Assembly (NCBI GenBank): GCA_018883485.1
Contig: VEQB01000091.1
Coordinates: 1 to 8,070, forward strand
Source of the DNA: Bacteroidota bacterium
Lineage (GTDB): Bacteria > Bacteroidota > Bacteroidia > UKL13-3
DNA length: 8,070 nucleotides
Direction of reading: 5' to 3'
In this document: positions 1 through 5,130 of the stretch, one piece after another
Position numbering within the stretch: position 1 is the first letter of the stretch
How the letters are laid out: each line of letters begins with the position of its first letter
The notes under the pieces: generated by a model
The model's database searches: none
What the model was told of the DNA's origin: nothing
What the model saw: only the letters and a program-made list of their open reading frames with translations
Translations under genes and position numbers: made by a program

Positions 1-1
1 A

Positions 2-649
2 TCCTTACTTGATCAACAATTATTTCATGTAAAGTCTTTAAATAATTCTGGAAATATTTTTACAGATAAACTTTTAATTTTAACTTTAGCTTTAAATTTT
101 GGACTTAAAGTACCAAAAACTATTGTCACGTCGGTAAAAAGTGATTTATTTTCTTTTTTCAAAATTCAAGATCGGATTATTACGAAACCAATCAACTCTG
201 GAAAATTAGTGAATGAAAAAATGGAATTTTGGGCGCCTGCAAAAGAGGTAAAAGTAGGGTTGCTTCCTAATGAATTTTTACCTAGTTTGTTTCAAGAGTA
301 TATTGACAAAGCTCTTGATATTAGGGTTTTTATACTTGGAGCAAAAGTTTATTCTACTGCTATATTTTCACAGAATTCTGAATTAACAGAAGTTGATTTT
401 CGAACAAATACTGAAGGTCAAATTAATAAAATTGTACCATTCAAATTGCCTATTAAAATAACGAAATTGTTATTAAAATTAATGAAGTCACTAAAACTTA
501 CCTCAGGTGTAGTTGATTTATTATACAAAGACAATGAGTTTATTTTTTTGGAAATTAATCCCTCAGGCCAATTTTCTGATATTTCAAATAGTTGTAATTT
601 TTATTTAGAAAAAGAAATCGCAAAATTTTTATGCCAAGAAATAAATTGA
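2..649 (+). CDS. gwsG: Grasp-with-spasm system ATP-grasp peptide maturase, 5'-truncated by window edge
   Basis: The reading frame is open from the left edge to the TGA at 647-649, giving 215 visible residues. A GTG at 209 lies inside the domain and is not the start. I recognise it as the GWS-type ATP-grasp ligase, the family that joins side-chain carboxylates of a precursor peptide to hydroxyl or amino side chains using ATP (graspetide-type chemistry). Visible marks, numbered from the first visible codon: GLKVPKT at 34-40, a TKPI segment with the likely nucleotide-binding lysine at 62, FQEYIDKALDIRVF near 97-110, EVDFR near 130, a GVVDLL segment with Asp172, and FLEINPSGQF with Glu184 and Asn186 as likely magnesium ligands, followed by a Cys-Asn-Phe-Tyr segment usual at this family's C-terminus. 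Roughly the first third is missing. It overlaps the next gene by 19 nt and is followed by the SPASM partner, which supports the call. The exact linkage made is unknown. Confidence 0.9.
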   Translation, partial: SLLDQQLFHVKSLNNSGNIFTDKLLILTLALNFGLKVPKTIVTSVKSDLFSFFKIQDRIITKPINSGKLVNEKMEFWAPAKEVKVGLLPNEFLPSLFQEYIDKALDIRVFILGAKVYSTAIFSQNSELTEVDFRTNTEGQINKIVPFKLPIKITKLLLKLMKSLKLTSGVVDLLYKDNEFIFLEINPSGQFSDISNSCNFYLEKEIAKFLCQEIN

Positions 650-807
650 AGAAGTTTAAAACAAGTATTCACTCTCACTTTTGGGATAGTTATGAAATTA
701 AGAATAACAACATAAATTATGGGGGAAATTTAAAATTTTATAATAATGTTTTTAATTTCAGGAGTAAATTCTACAAGCCAATTAGTAAGATAATTAATTT
801 AAATTAA
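631..807 (+). CDS. Small basic peptide gene (58 aa) between the GWS ATP-grasp and SPASM genes
   Basis: ATG at 631 starts inside the end of the ATP-grasp gene, in another frame, and the TAA at 805-807 touches the ATG of the SPASM gene at 808. This tight fit suggests translational coupling and a real gene. The product begins MPRNKLKKFKTSIHSHFWD. It has 11 Lys/Arg against only one Asp and one Glu, is rich in Asn, Phe and Tyr, and has no cysteine, signal peptide or membrane segment. A Gly-Gly lies at residues 31-32 (NYGGNLKFYNN) but without a typical leader before it. With so few acidic residues it is a poor graspetide core, so I think an accessory or peptide-binding partner of the maturases is likelier than the substrate. 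I recognise no family. Chance is possible in such AT-rich DNA, but both junctions argue against it. Confidence 0.6.
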   Translation: MPRNKLKKFKTSIHSHFWDSYEIKNNNINYGGNLKFYNNVFNFRSKFYKPISKIINLN

Positions 808-1845
808 ATGAAATCATTTGAGTGGTCCAAGAGTAAGTGCTTACAGGTTTATAAGAATGTTTTCTTTACGAAAGGCATAAAGCGCGGAATTTTGACTGAT
901 CTCCAAAGAGAGACATATTATTTAGTTCCGAATTCACTCATAGATTTTATAATTAAGTATGATGGTAAAACAAAGGAATGGATGTTTAAACATAAAAATC
1001 ATTTTGAGATAACTCAAATTAAAAGGTATATTGAATTCCTAGAGTTAAAAGATTTAATTTTTTGGTGTGAGCGTTCAGAGATTAAATTTTTTAATAATAT
1101 TGATGAATATTGGGATAACCCCAATATTATTACAAATGCAATAATTGATATTGATAAATTTTCTAATTACTCTTTAGTGAAAGTTTTTGAAGAATTAAAA
1201 GGTGTTTGTTGCAGTCATGTTCAAATTCGTGCATTTTCTCCATTTGATTTATATTTTTTTCGAAATTTACTTTCATATACTCTGAATACATTTATTAGGA
1301 GCATTGAAATAATAACTCCAGATTGGATAAGTTTTTCGGTAAACGAATCTAAAACTTTGGTTAAAGAATTCCCGACCTTGTCAACAATAATTCTTCATAG
1401 TTCCAATGAAAATATTGAAATTTTAGATGCCGAGTTTTTTAACTTTGCTATTTTTAAAATTAGGGACAAAATATCTGATGAAAGTCATTGTGGAAATATA
1501 AGCCACAATTATTTTACAGTTAATTTTAAGTCATATTTTGAATCTTTGAAATTTAATTCCTGTCTAAATAGAAAAATAGGAATTGATAAAGAAGGATTTA
1601 TTAAACAATGTCCAAGTATGGCAAGAAAGTTCGGACATATTAATAATACCAATTTTAATGTTGTACTTGAGAATGATGAGTTTAGTAAAGTATGGCAAAT
1701 CAATAAGAGTAAAATTGAAGATTGCAATATTTGTGAGTTTAGAAATATTTGCACAGATTGCCGTGCTTACATAAAGGATTCTAATAATCAATTTTCCAAA
1801 CCTATTAAATGCAACTATAATCCATATGAAGCAGTTTGGATGTGA
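808..1845 (+). CDS. gwsS: Grasp-with-spasm system SPASM-domain peptide maturase
   Basis: A 345-residue protein with ATG directly after the previous stop. The C-terminal part carries a SPASM-type cysteine set that normally binds auxiliary iron-sulfur clusters: Cys252-x10-Gly263-x4-Cys268, then Cys306-x2-Cys309-x5-Cys315-x2-Cys318, and a last Cys335. The canonical last spacing in CxxCx5Cx3C is one residue shorter here. No CxxxCxxC radical-SAM motif is present anywhere; the other cysteines (11, 87, 134, 135, 228) do not form one. This absence is the hallmark of the SPASM partner in GWS systems, which is thought to work with the ATP-grasp enzyme in precursor recognition or modification rather than as a radical enzyme itself. 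The N-terminal region (about 12-45, ending in YYLVPNSL) resembles the usual start of this family. Cytosolic; no signal or membrane segment. Its exact reaction is not established. Confidence 0.88.
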   Translation: MKSFEWSKSKCLQVYKNVFFTKGIKRGILTDLQRETYYLVPNSLIDFIIKYDGKTKEWMFKHKNHFEITQIKRYIEFLELKDLIFWCERSEIKFFNNIDEYWDNPNIITNAIIDIDKFSNYSLVKVFEELKGVCCSHVQIRAFSPFDLYFFRNLLSYTLNTFIRSIEIITPDWISFSVNESKTLVKEFPTLSTIILHSSNENIEILDAEFFNFAIFKIRDKISDESHCGNISHNYFTVNFKSYFESLKFNSCLNRKIGIDKEGFIKQCPSMARKFGHINNTNFNVVLENDEFSKVWQINKSKIEDCNICEFRNICTDCRAYIKDSNNQFSKPIKCNYNPYEAVWM

Positions 1846-1885
1846 GGGTACTAAATTTGAGTCAAGGTAAATAAATTGTTTAATT

Positions 1886-2275
1886 ATGCAAAATATGTCT
1901 TGTGGTTTGTTTTGTATTAAATTCGTTTTAGAGAGGTTTAATAAATTTGCTTTCCTGGATGATATACGAGTTAACATAAAATCTAATTTTAGATTAGGCA
2001 CCAAGTTGATTGATATGCATAACGGACTAAATTTTTATGGATTAAAAAATTTAGTTGTGGAAATAACTAAAGAAACTTTATTGAAAGCACCACTACCAGC
2101 AATACTTTTTTTACCTTTAAATCATTATGTTGTTTTATTGAAGTTTGATGATGAAGAATGTTTTACTATATATGATCCAGGCAAAGGAATTTATCAACTA
2201 TCAAGTACAGATTTTTATGCAAGTTGGATTAATTATGAAAATCACAAAGGAATATGTGTTTTGATATTTAGCTGA
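1886..2275 (+). CDS. Stand-alone C39-type (papain-like) cysteine peptidase domain protein
   Basis: A 129-residue protein that matches a single bacteriocin-processing C39 peptidase domain. The likely catalytic triad is Cys6 (MSCGLFC, in place of the usual DCG motif), His80 (NHYVVLLKF) and Asp97 (IYDPGKG). The Cys-His and His-Asp spacings (74 and 17) are close to those of ComA-type peptidases (79 and 16). The domain ends at the usual place, after a WIN...GICVLIF segment. C39 domains normally sit at the N-terminus of an ABC exporter and cut the leader after a double glycine; here no membrane or ATPase part follows, and 2276-2350 does not encode one. The usual oxyanion glutamine six residues before Cys would fall ahead of the ATG; Gln2 is only four before it. 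The ATG at 1886 is the first after an in-frame TAA at 1868. The gene starts 40 bp after gwsS, so it is probably the cluster's leader peptidase, or a decayed transporter remnant. Confidence 0.75.
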   Translation: MQNMSCGLFCIKFVLERFNKFAFLDDIRVNIKSNFRLGTKLIDMHNGLNFYGLKNLVVEITKETLLKAPLPAILFLPLNHYVVLLKFDDEECFTIYDPGKGIYQLSSTDFYASWINYENHKGICVLIFS

Positions 2276-2325
2276 TTTGATTTTGTAGCCTTTATAGATA
2301 GTTTTAATTGTCCACTAGTTAACCA

Positions 2326-2354
2326 TTTGTTTAAAACTCCTAAAGCTAAGTTTG
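2326..2354 (+). promoter_or_regulatory. Bacteroidota-type promoter for thyA
   Basis: A TTTG at 2326-2329 and a TAAGTTTG at 2347-2354 are separated by 17 bases, fitting the flavobacterial consensus of TTG, a 17-23 base spacer and TAnnTTTG. Transcription would begin a few bases later, giving a very short leader before the ATG at 2370. It lies in the gap after the peptidase gene, so thyA is probably transcribed independently of the GWS cluster. Confidence 0.6.
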
Positions 2355-2369
2355 CATTTTCGCAACACA

Positions 2370-3164
2370 ATGAACCAATACGAAACACTTTTAAAGCACA
2401 TATTTGATAACGGAAACGAAAAGGCCGACCGCACAGGTACTGGTACGCGCAGTATTTTTGGGGCGCAAATACGTTTCGATTTAAACGAAGGATTTCCGCT
2501 TATTACTACTAAAAAAGTACATCTAAAATCTATTATTCATGAGCTGCTTTGGTTTATTAAAGGCGAAACCAATACCCAATACCTTAAAGAAAATGGGGTA
2601 AGCATTTGGGACGAATGGGCCGATAAAGATGGCAATTTAGGTCCGGTTTATGGCTACCAATGGCGCTCTTGGCCTGCACCAGATGGCAAATCTATAGACC
2701 AGTTAAGCGAGGTAATTCAAACCCTAAAAACAAATCCCGATAGTAGGCGAATAATTGTTAGCGCATGGAATGTAGCCGATTTGCCCAAAATGGCTTTAAT
2801 GCCTTGTCATGCTTTTTTTCAGTTTTATGTGGCCAATGGTAAATTAAGTTGCCAATTGTACCAACGTAGCGCCGATATGTTTTTGGGTGTTCCCTTTAAC
2901 ATTGCCTCCTATGCCTTGTTAACTCATATGGTAGCTCAGGTTTGCAACTTAGAAGTGGGAGATTTTATTCACACCTTTGGCGATGCGCATATTTACAGCA
3001 ACCATTATGAGCAAGTGACTTTGCAATTAAGCAGGGAGCCCAATCCTTATCCAACCTTACGCATGAACCCAGATAGAAAGTCTATTTTTGATTTTGTATT
3101 TGAAGATTTTGCCTTCGAAAACTATAACCCACATCCAGCTATTAAGGCACCAGTAGCGGTTTAG
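2370..3164 (+). CDS. thyA: Thymidylate synthase
   Basis: Makes dTMP from dUMP using 5,10-methylenetetrahydrofolate as carbon donor and reductant; cytosolic, needed for DNA synthesis. The protein is 264 residues, exactly the length of E. coli ThyA, and aligns end to end by eye. Key residues fall at the E. coli numbers: Arg21 in DRTGTGT, Trp80-Asp81 in IWDEWAD, Arg126-Arg127 in DSRRIIVSAWN, the nucleophile Cys146 in MPCHAFFQFYV, Arg166, Asp169, Asn177 in PFNIASYALL, and His207/Tyr209 in DAHIYSNH. The C-terminal IKAPVAV closes the active site. I chose ATG 2370 because it gives the family's N-terminus; an in-frame TTG at 2352 would add six residues from inside the promoter. The dihydrofolate reductase gene that often follows thyA is not next to it here. 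GC content is clearly higher than in the genes on either side. Confidence 0.98.
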   Translation: MNQYETLLKHIFDNGNEKADRTGTGTRSIFGAQIRFDLNEGFPLITTKKVHLKSIIHELLWFIKGETNTQYLKENGVSIWDEWADKDGNLGPVYGYQWRSWPAPDGKSIDQLSEVIQTLKTNPDSRRIIVSAWNVADLPKMALMPCHAFFQFYVANGKLSCQLYQRSADMFLGVPFNIASYALLTHMVAQVCNLEVGDFIHTFGDAHIYSNHYEQVTLQLSREPNPYPTLRMNPDRKSIFDFVFEDFAFENYNPHPAIKAPVAV

Positions 3165-3209
3165 AAAAATTATATTTACAATAATTCATAATGTTTTCTT
3201 AAAAATTGC

Positions 3210-3221
3210 GGGGGGGGGGGG
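3210..3221 (+). repeat. Homopolymeric G12 tract upstream of a secreted protein gene
   Basis: Twelve consecutive G residues in otherwise very AT-rich DNA, followed directly by the perfect palindrome ATTTTAAAAT (3222-3231). The run ends 41 bases before the ATG at 3263 and lies just upstream of a TAnnTTTG element. Tracts of this length are prone to slipped-strand mispairing. It could also be miscounted by sequencing. Confidence 0.9.
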
Positions 3222-3237
3222 ATTTTAAAATCCATCC

Positions 3238-3245
3238 TATTTTTG
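3238..3245 (+). promoter_or_regulatory. Putative -7 promoter element next to the G tract
   Basis: TATTTTTG exactly matches TAnnTTTG and lies 17 bases before the ATG at 3263. The nearest upstream TTG (3206-3208) is 29 bases away, counting the twelve G residues, which is longer than the usual 17-23. Losing several G residues would bring the spacing into range. Because the DNA is AT-rich the match could be chance. Confidence 0.45.
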
Positions 3246-3262
3246 CAATAAATTCTTTAAAA

Positions 3263-4213
3263 ATGAAAAATATTAAATCTTTAAAAGTTCTAGCAATAAT
3301 AGGAGTTATATTTTCAATTGCTTTTGCAAATTGCAAAAAGGGGCCTGAAGAAATTGGGCAACAATTTCTTACTCCAAATTCATATTACATCCAAAATTCA
3401 AATTTAAAATTAAGTAACAGATTGATTGTAAATCCTTCCAATTACGAAAACCAATATGACACTGTTGGGCATTATCATAACTTATACCTTGATATGTTTG
3501 CTATTAATCAAATATGGAATGCTGCATCAAATAACAATATTTATGAAGAAAATAGAAATTTTTGTGATACCTTCATGGATTCAACAGGTTTAATGAGTGG
3601 ATATTTAAATAGCGATATCAATTTGATAGTTGAGACTACAATGTTGAATTTAACAGCTAATTACTCTAATAATTCGGAAGGTTTAAATCAATTTATGATG
3701 GATAATAGCATTAGTTTAACTTCTCGGAATTATATTTTTGAAATAAGTGATGTTATTTCTGATTTAGGTTCTTTTAACAATTTGTCTATTAGAGGTGCAG
3801 CAACGGATGCAGTTGGTAAAATTAAGGAAATTGAAGCTTTAGTTATTAACAATACTAATATTGGAGTAGATGAAAAAAGAATGATACTTAGTGCTGCTTC
3901 AGTTGCTAGATATTCATTAGTTTACGCAGCTTCTGCATTTACAGTTTCAGGCAATCCATGGGTAGAAAATGAAGATATAGTTGACCCCGATGAGGTTTCA
4001 TCTGAAATTTGGGTAATTGTTGGGGCTGATTGGGAAAAAATTGGCAGGGAGGATTTCAAAGGTGCGGTTTCAGGCGGCATTGGGGCATTGGCTGCATCTG
4101 TATCTACTGGTGGGGCATTTGCTGTAGCTGTATTAGCTGCCGGTGGCGGATCTTCAGCTGCTGAACTGCTTGATCAATTGGTTTATGGACCTGCTTGGTT
4201 AATTTGGCTTTAA
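3263..4213 (+). CDS. Secreted or lipid-anchored protein with Gly/Ala-rich bacteriocin-like tail
   Basis: A 316-residue protein of no family I can name. The N-terminus (MKNIKSLKVLAIIGVIFSIA, then FANCKK) is a signal peptide. Cys24 followed by Lys-Lys looks like a Bacteroidota lipoprotein site, although Asn just before the Cys is unusual; signal peptidase I cleavage after Ala-Phe-Ala is the alternative. The middle (about 40-250) is polar and Asn/Ser-rich without recognisable motifs. Residues about 264-300 (DFKGAVSGGIGALAA, then Gly/Ala/Ser-rich to GGGSSAAELL) resemble the helical glycine-zipper tails of class II bacteriocins and of some uncharacterised Bacteroidota secreted proteins. The end (WLIWL) is hydrophobic. 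I chose ATG 3263 because it opens the signal peptide; an in-frame TTG at 3206 would read through the G tract. A small membrane protein gene follows 13 bp later. Function unknown; an antimicrobial or membrane-active role is inference. Confidence 0.75.
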   Translation: MKNIKSLKVLAIIGVIFSIAFANCKKGPEEIGQQFLTPNSYYIQNSNLKLSNRLIVNPSNYENQYDTVGHYHNLYLDMFAINQIWNAASNNNIYEENRNFCDTFMDSTGLMSGYLNSDINLIVETTMLNLTANYSNNSEGLNQFMMDNSISLTSRNYIFEISDVISDLGSFNNLSIRGAATDAVGKIKEIEALVINNTNIGVDEKRMILSAASVARYSLVYAASAFTVSGNPWVENEDIVDPDEVSSEIWVIVGADWEKIGREDFKGAVSGGIGALAASVSTGGAFAVAVLAAGGGSSAAELLDQLVYGPAWLIWL

Positions 4214-4226
4214 ATCCTAATAACTA

Positions 4227-4472
4227 ATGAAATCCAACAACACCCATCTAATCATCCTCAATATAATTGTGGTAATTTTGGTTTTTACCATTAGATATTA
4301 CACAAATTCAAAAGACCTTATGAATTTTACTTTATATAATTATTTTTTCTTTTTCTATTTCTTTAATAAGTTTTATTCAGGAAATGATAAATTTAAAAAA
4401 TTAATTTCGATTTCAATTTGGTCGATTTCAATTTATCTTCTTGTTTCTATTACAAATTCTTTTTTAAAATAA
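4227..4472 (+). CDS. Small hydrophobic membrane protein, unknown function
   Basis: An 81-residue protein beginning MKSNNTHLIILNIIVVILVF. Hydrophobic stretches at about 8-23 and 58-79 look like membrane helices, and an aromatic run at about 38-48 (YNYFFFFYFFNKF) may be a third short one. Lys residues (50s) lie in the loop between. No cysteine or known motif is seen. It starts 13 bp after the stop of the secreted-protein gene on the same strand, so the two are probably one operon. Small multi-helix proteins beside bacteriocin genes are often immunity proteins; that role here is only a guess from position and size. I do not recognise the family. Confidence 0.65.
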   Translation: MKSNNTHLIILNIIVVILVFTIRYYTNSKDLMNFTLYNYFFFFYFFNKFYSGNDKFKKLISISIWSISIYLLVSITNSFLK

Positions 4473-4510
4473 AGGAGTTTATTTTACTTTTTGTTTAAGC
4501 ATATCTGTCA

Positions 4511-4624
4511 CCTTCGCTAACCAATTATGCCGTAGCTATGACATAGTTATTTAGCTCCGTTGGGCAAGCATACTTCATACTTCCCGCCTTCGCTAAAGCT
4601 TCATCGGGCAAGCATACTTCATAC
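4511..4624 (+). repeat. Two imperfect direct repeat units in a convergent intergenic region
   Basis: Both units begin CCTTCGCTAA (4511-4520 and 4587-4596). In the second this runs straight into an AGCT...GGGCAAGC block (4597-4613). In the first, 32 extra bases (4521-4552) separate it from the matching block (4553-4569, 14 of 17 identical). After the block both continue with ATACTTCATAC, so 19 bases are identical at 4562-4580 and 4606-4624, 44 bp apart. This looks like two copies of a short dispersed intergenic repeat; no protein is encoded. Confidence 0.7.
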
Positions 4625-4655
4625 CTCGTACTTCATACTTCATACTTCATAGTTA
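4614..4655 (+). repeat. Tandem 7-bp repeat (ATACTTC)
   Basis: Six consecutive heptads: ATACTTC, ATACCTC, GTACTTC, ATACTTC, ATACTTC, and a degenerate ATAGTTA. A shorter two-heptad copy sits at 4570-4583. The array ends 3 bp before the stop codon of the minus-strand gene at 4659. It is a simple-sequence repeat of unknown role; its number may vary between strains. Confidence 0.8.
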
Positions 4656-4658
4656 GGC

Positions 4659-5042
4659 TTACTCCCTTTCAAGCTTAAACTCATTTACCTCTAAGCCTTT
4701 GCCATTGTCTTTCATAAAAACATAGGTTCTGAACCTACCGTTTGTGGCTTCGTAGGTAATAATAGCATATTTAGCTCCTTGTGCAGAAGAGCCTTTGTGT
4801 TGTACAGTTACAGATTTAGGGGGATGTTGGTTAAAAAAAGTACGCAGCATTTGTTCTGCTTGTTGCTTGCTATAAATGCCCTCATTTTCTAATAGGGTTA
4901 ATTCTATATTACTGTGAAAGAATTTTGTAACTCCTGTAACTTGCCCGTTTTTCATGGCATTGGCAATATCATCAAAACCATCTGCCTTACCTTGAAAGGC
5001 AAAACTAAAAAGCATGGCGGCCAAAAGAAAAATGTTTTTCAT
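4659..5042 (-). CDS. DUF4783-type secreted protein
   Basis: A 127-residue protein. The N-terminus (MKNIFLLAAMLFSFAFQGKA) is a Sec signal peptide, probably cut near Lys-Ala/Asp21, so the mature protein of about 106 residues acts in the periplasm or outside. The rest matches the pattern of DUF4783, a small Bacteroidota family with a likely NTF2-like fold: an Ile-Ala-x-Ala-Met-Lys-Asn-Gly helix, then FFHSNIELTL, YSKQQAEQMLRTFFNQHPPK, VQHKGSSAQGAKYAII, NGRFRTYVFMK and a final FKLERE strand. No catalytic residues can be assigned and the family has no known function. It is divergent from gpmI with 88 bp between them, and its 3' end runs into the intergenic repeats. No clear promoter was found; TAGTTTTTG upstream is one base too long for TAnnTTTG. 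Confidence 0.85.
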   Translation of the reverse strand: MKNIFLLAAMLFSFAFQGKADGFDDIANAMKNGQVTGVTKFFHSNIELTLLENEGIYSKQQAEQMLRTFFNQHPPKSVTVQHKGSSAQGAKYAIITYEATNGRFRTYVFMKDNGKGLEVNEFKLERE

Positions 5043-5100
5043 AGTGCGATTTTAAGTTAGGAATTTTCCAAAAACTATGCCACTAATATAAATCACATCT

Positions 5101-5126
5101 TTTGTCTTTAAAAAGGAATATTTTCG
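5101..5126 (+). promoter_or_regulatory. Possible gpmI promoter
   Basis: TTTG at 5101-5104 and TATTTTCG at 5119-5126 resemble the Bacteroidota -33 and TAnnTTTG elements. The second has one mismatch, the spacer is only 14 bases, and the element ends 4 bases before the ATG, so transcription would start at or near the start codon. Weak call. Confidence 0.3.
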
Positions 5127-5130
5127 CTTT

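Noticed and set aside
209..649. GTG at 209 as the start of a 146-residue protein
   Set aside because: The same frame is open to the left edge and encodes recognisable ATP-grasp sequence before it, including the TKPI lysine.
631..807. The 58-residue peptide as the graspetide precursor
   Set aside because: It has a Gly-Gly at 31-32 but only two acidic residues in total, both before the Gly-Gly, so the part after it has no carboxylate donors for ester or amide links.
1852..1859. TAAATTTG as a separate promoter for the C39 gene
   Set aside because: It matches TAnnTTTG, but no TTG lies at a suitable distance (nearest TTTG is 13 bases away) and such matches are frequent in AT-rich DNA.
1509..2004. 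Minus-strand and alternative-frame reading frames inside gwsS and the C39 gene (1509-1754, 1564-2004, and 1583-1774 on the plus strand)
   Set aside because: They lie antisense to, or in other frames of, well-supported genes, and their products show no coherent domain; they arise from low GC content.
2352..2369. TTG at 2352 as the thyA start
   Set aside because: It lies within the TAnnTTTG element, and the ATG at 2370 gives exactly the 264-residue family length.
2273..2408. Read-through of the C39 gene stop into a transporter domain
   Set aside because: The frame stays open to about 2408, but its translation is not hydrophobic or transporter-like and it overlaps the thyA promoter and start.
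3206..3262. TTG at 3206 as a start that reads through the G tract
   Set aside because: It would put 19 residues ahead of a clear signal peptide; the ATG at 3263 opens the signal peptide directly.
4473..4658. Intrinsic terminator between the convergent genes
   Set aside because: The region has repeats and a small CTATG-A-CATAG palindrome but no GC-rich stem followed by a T run on either strand.
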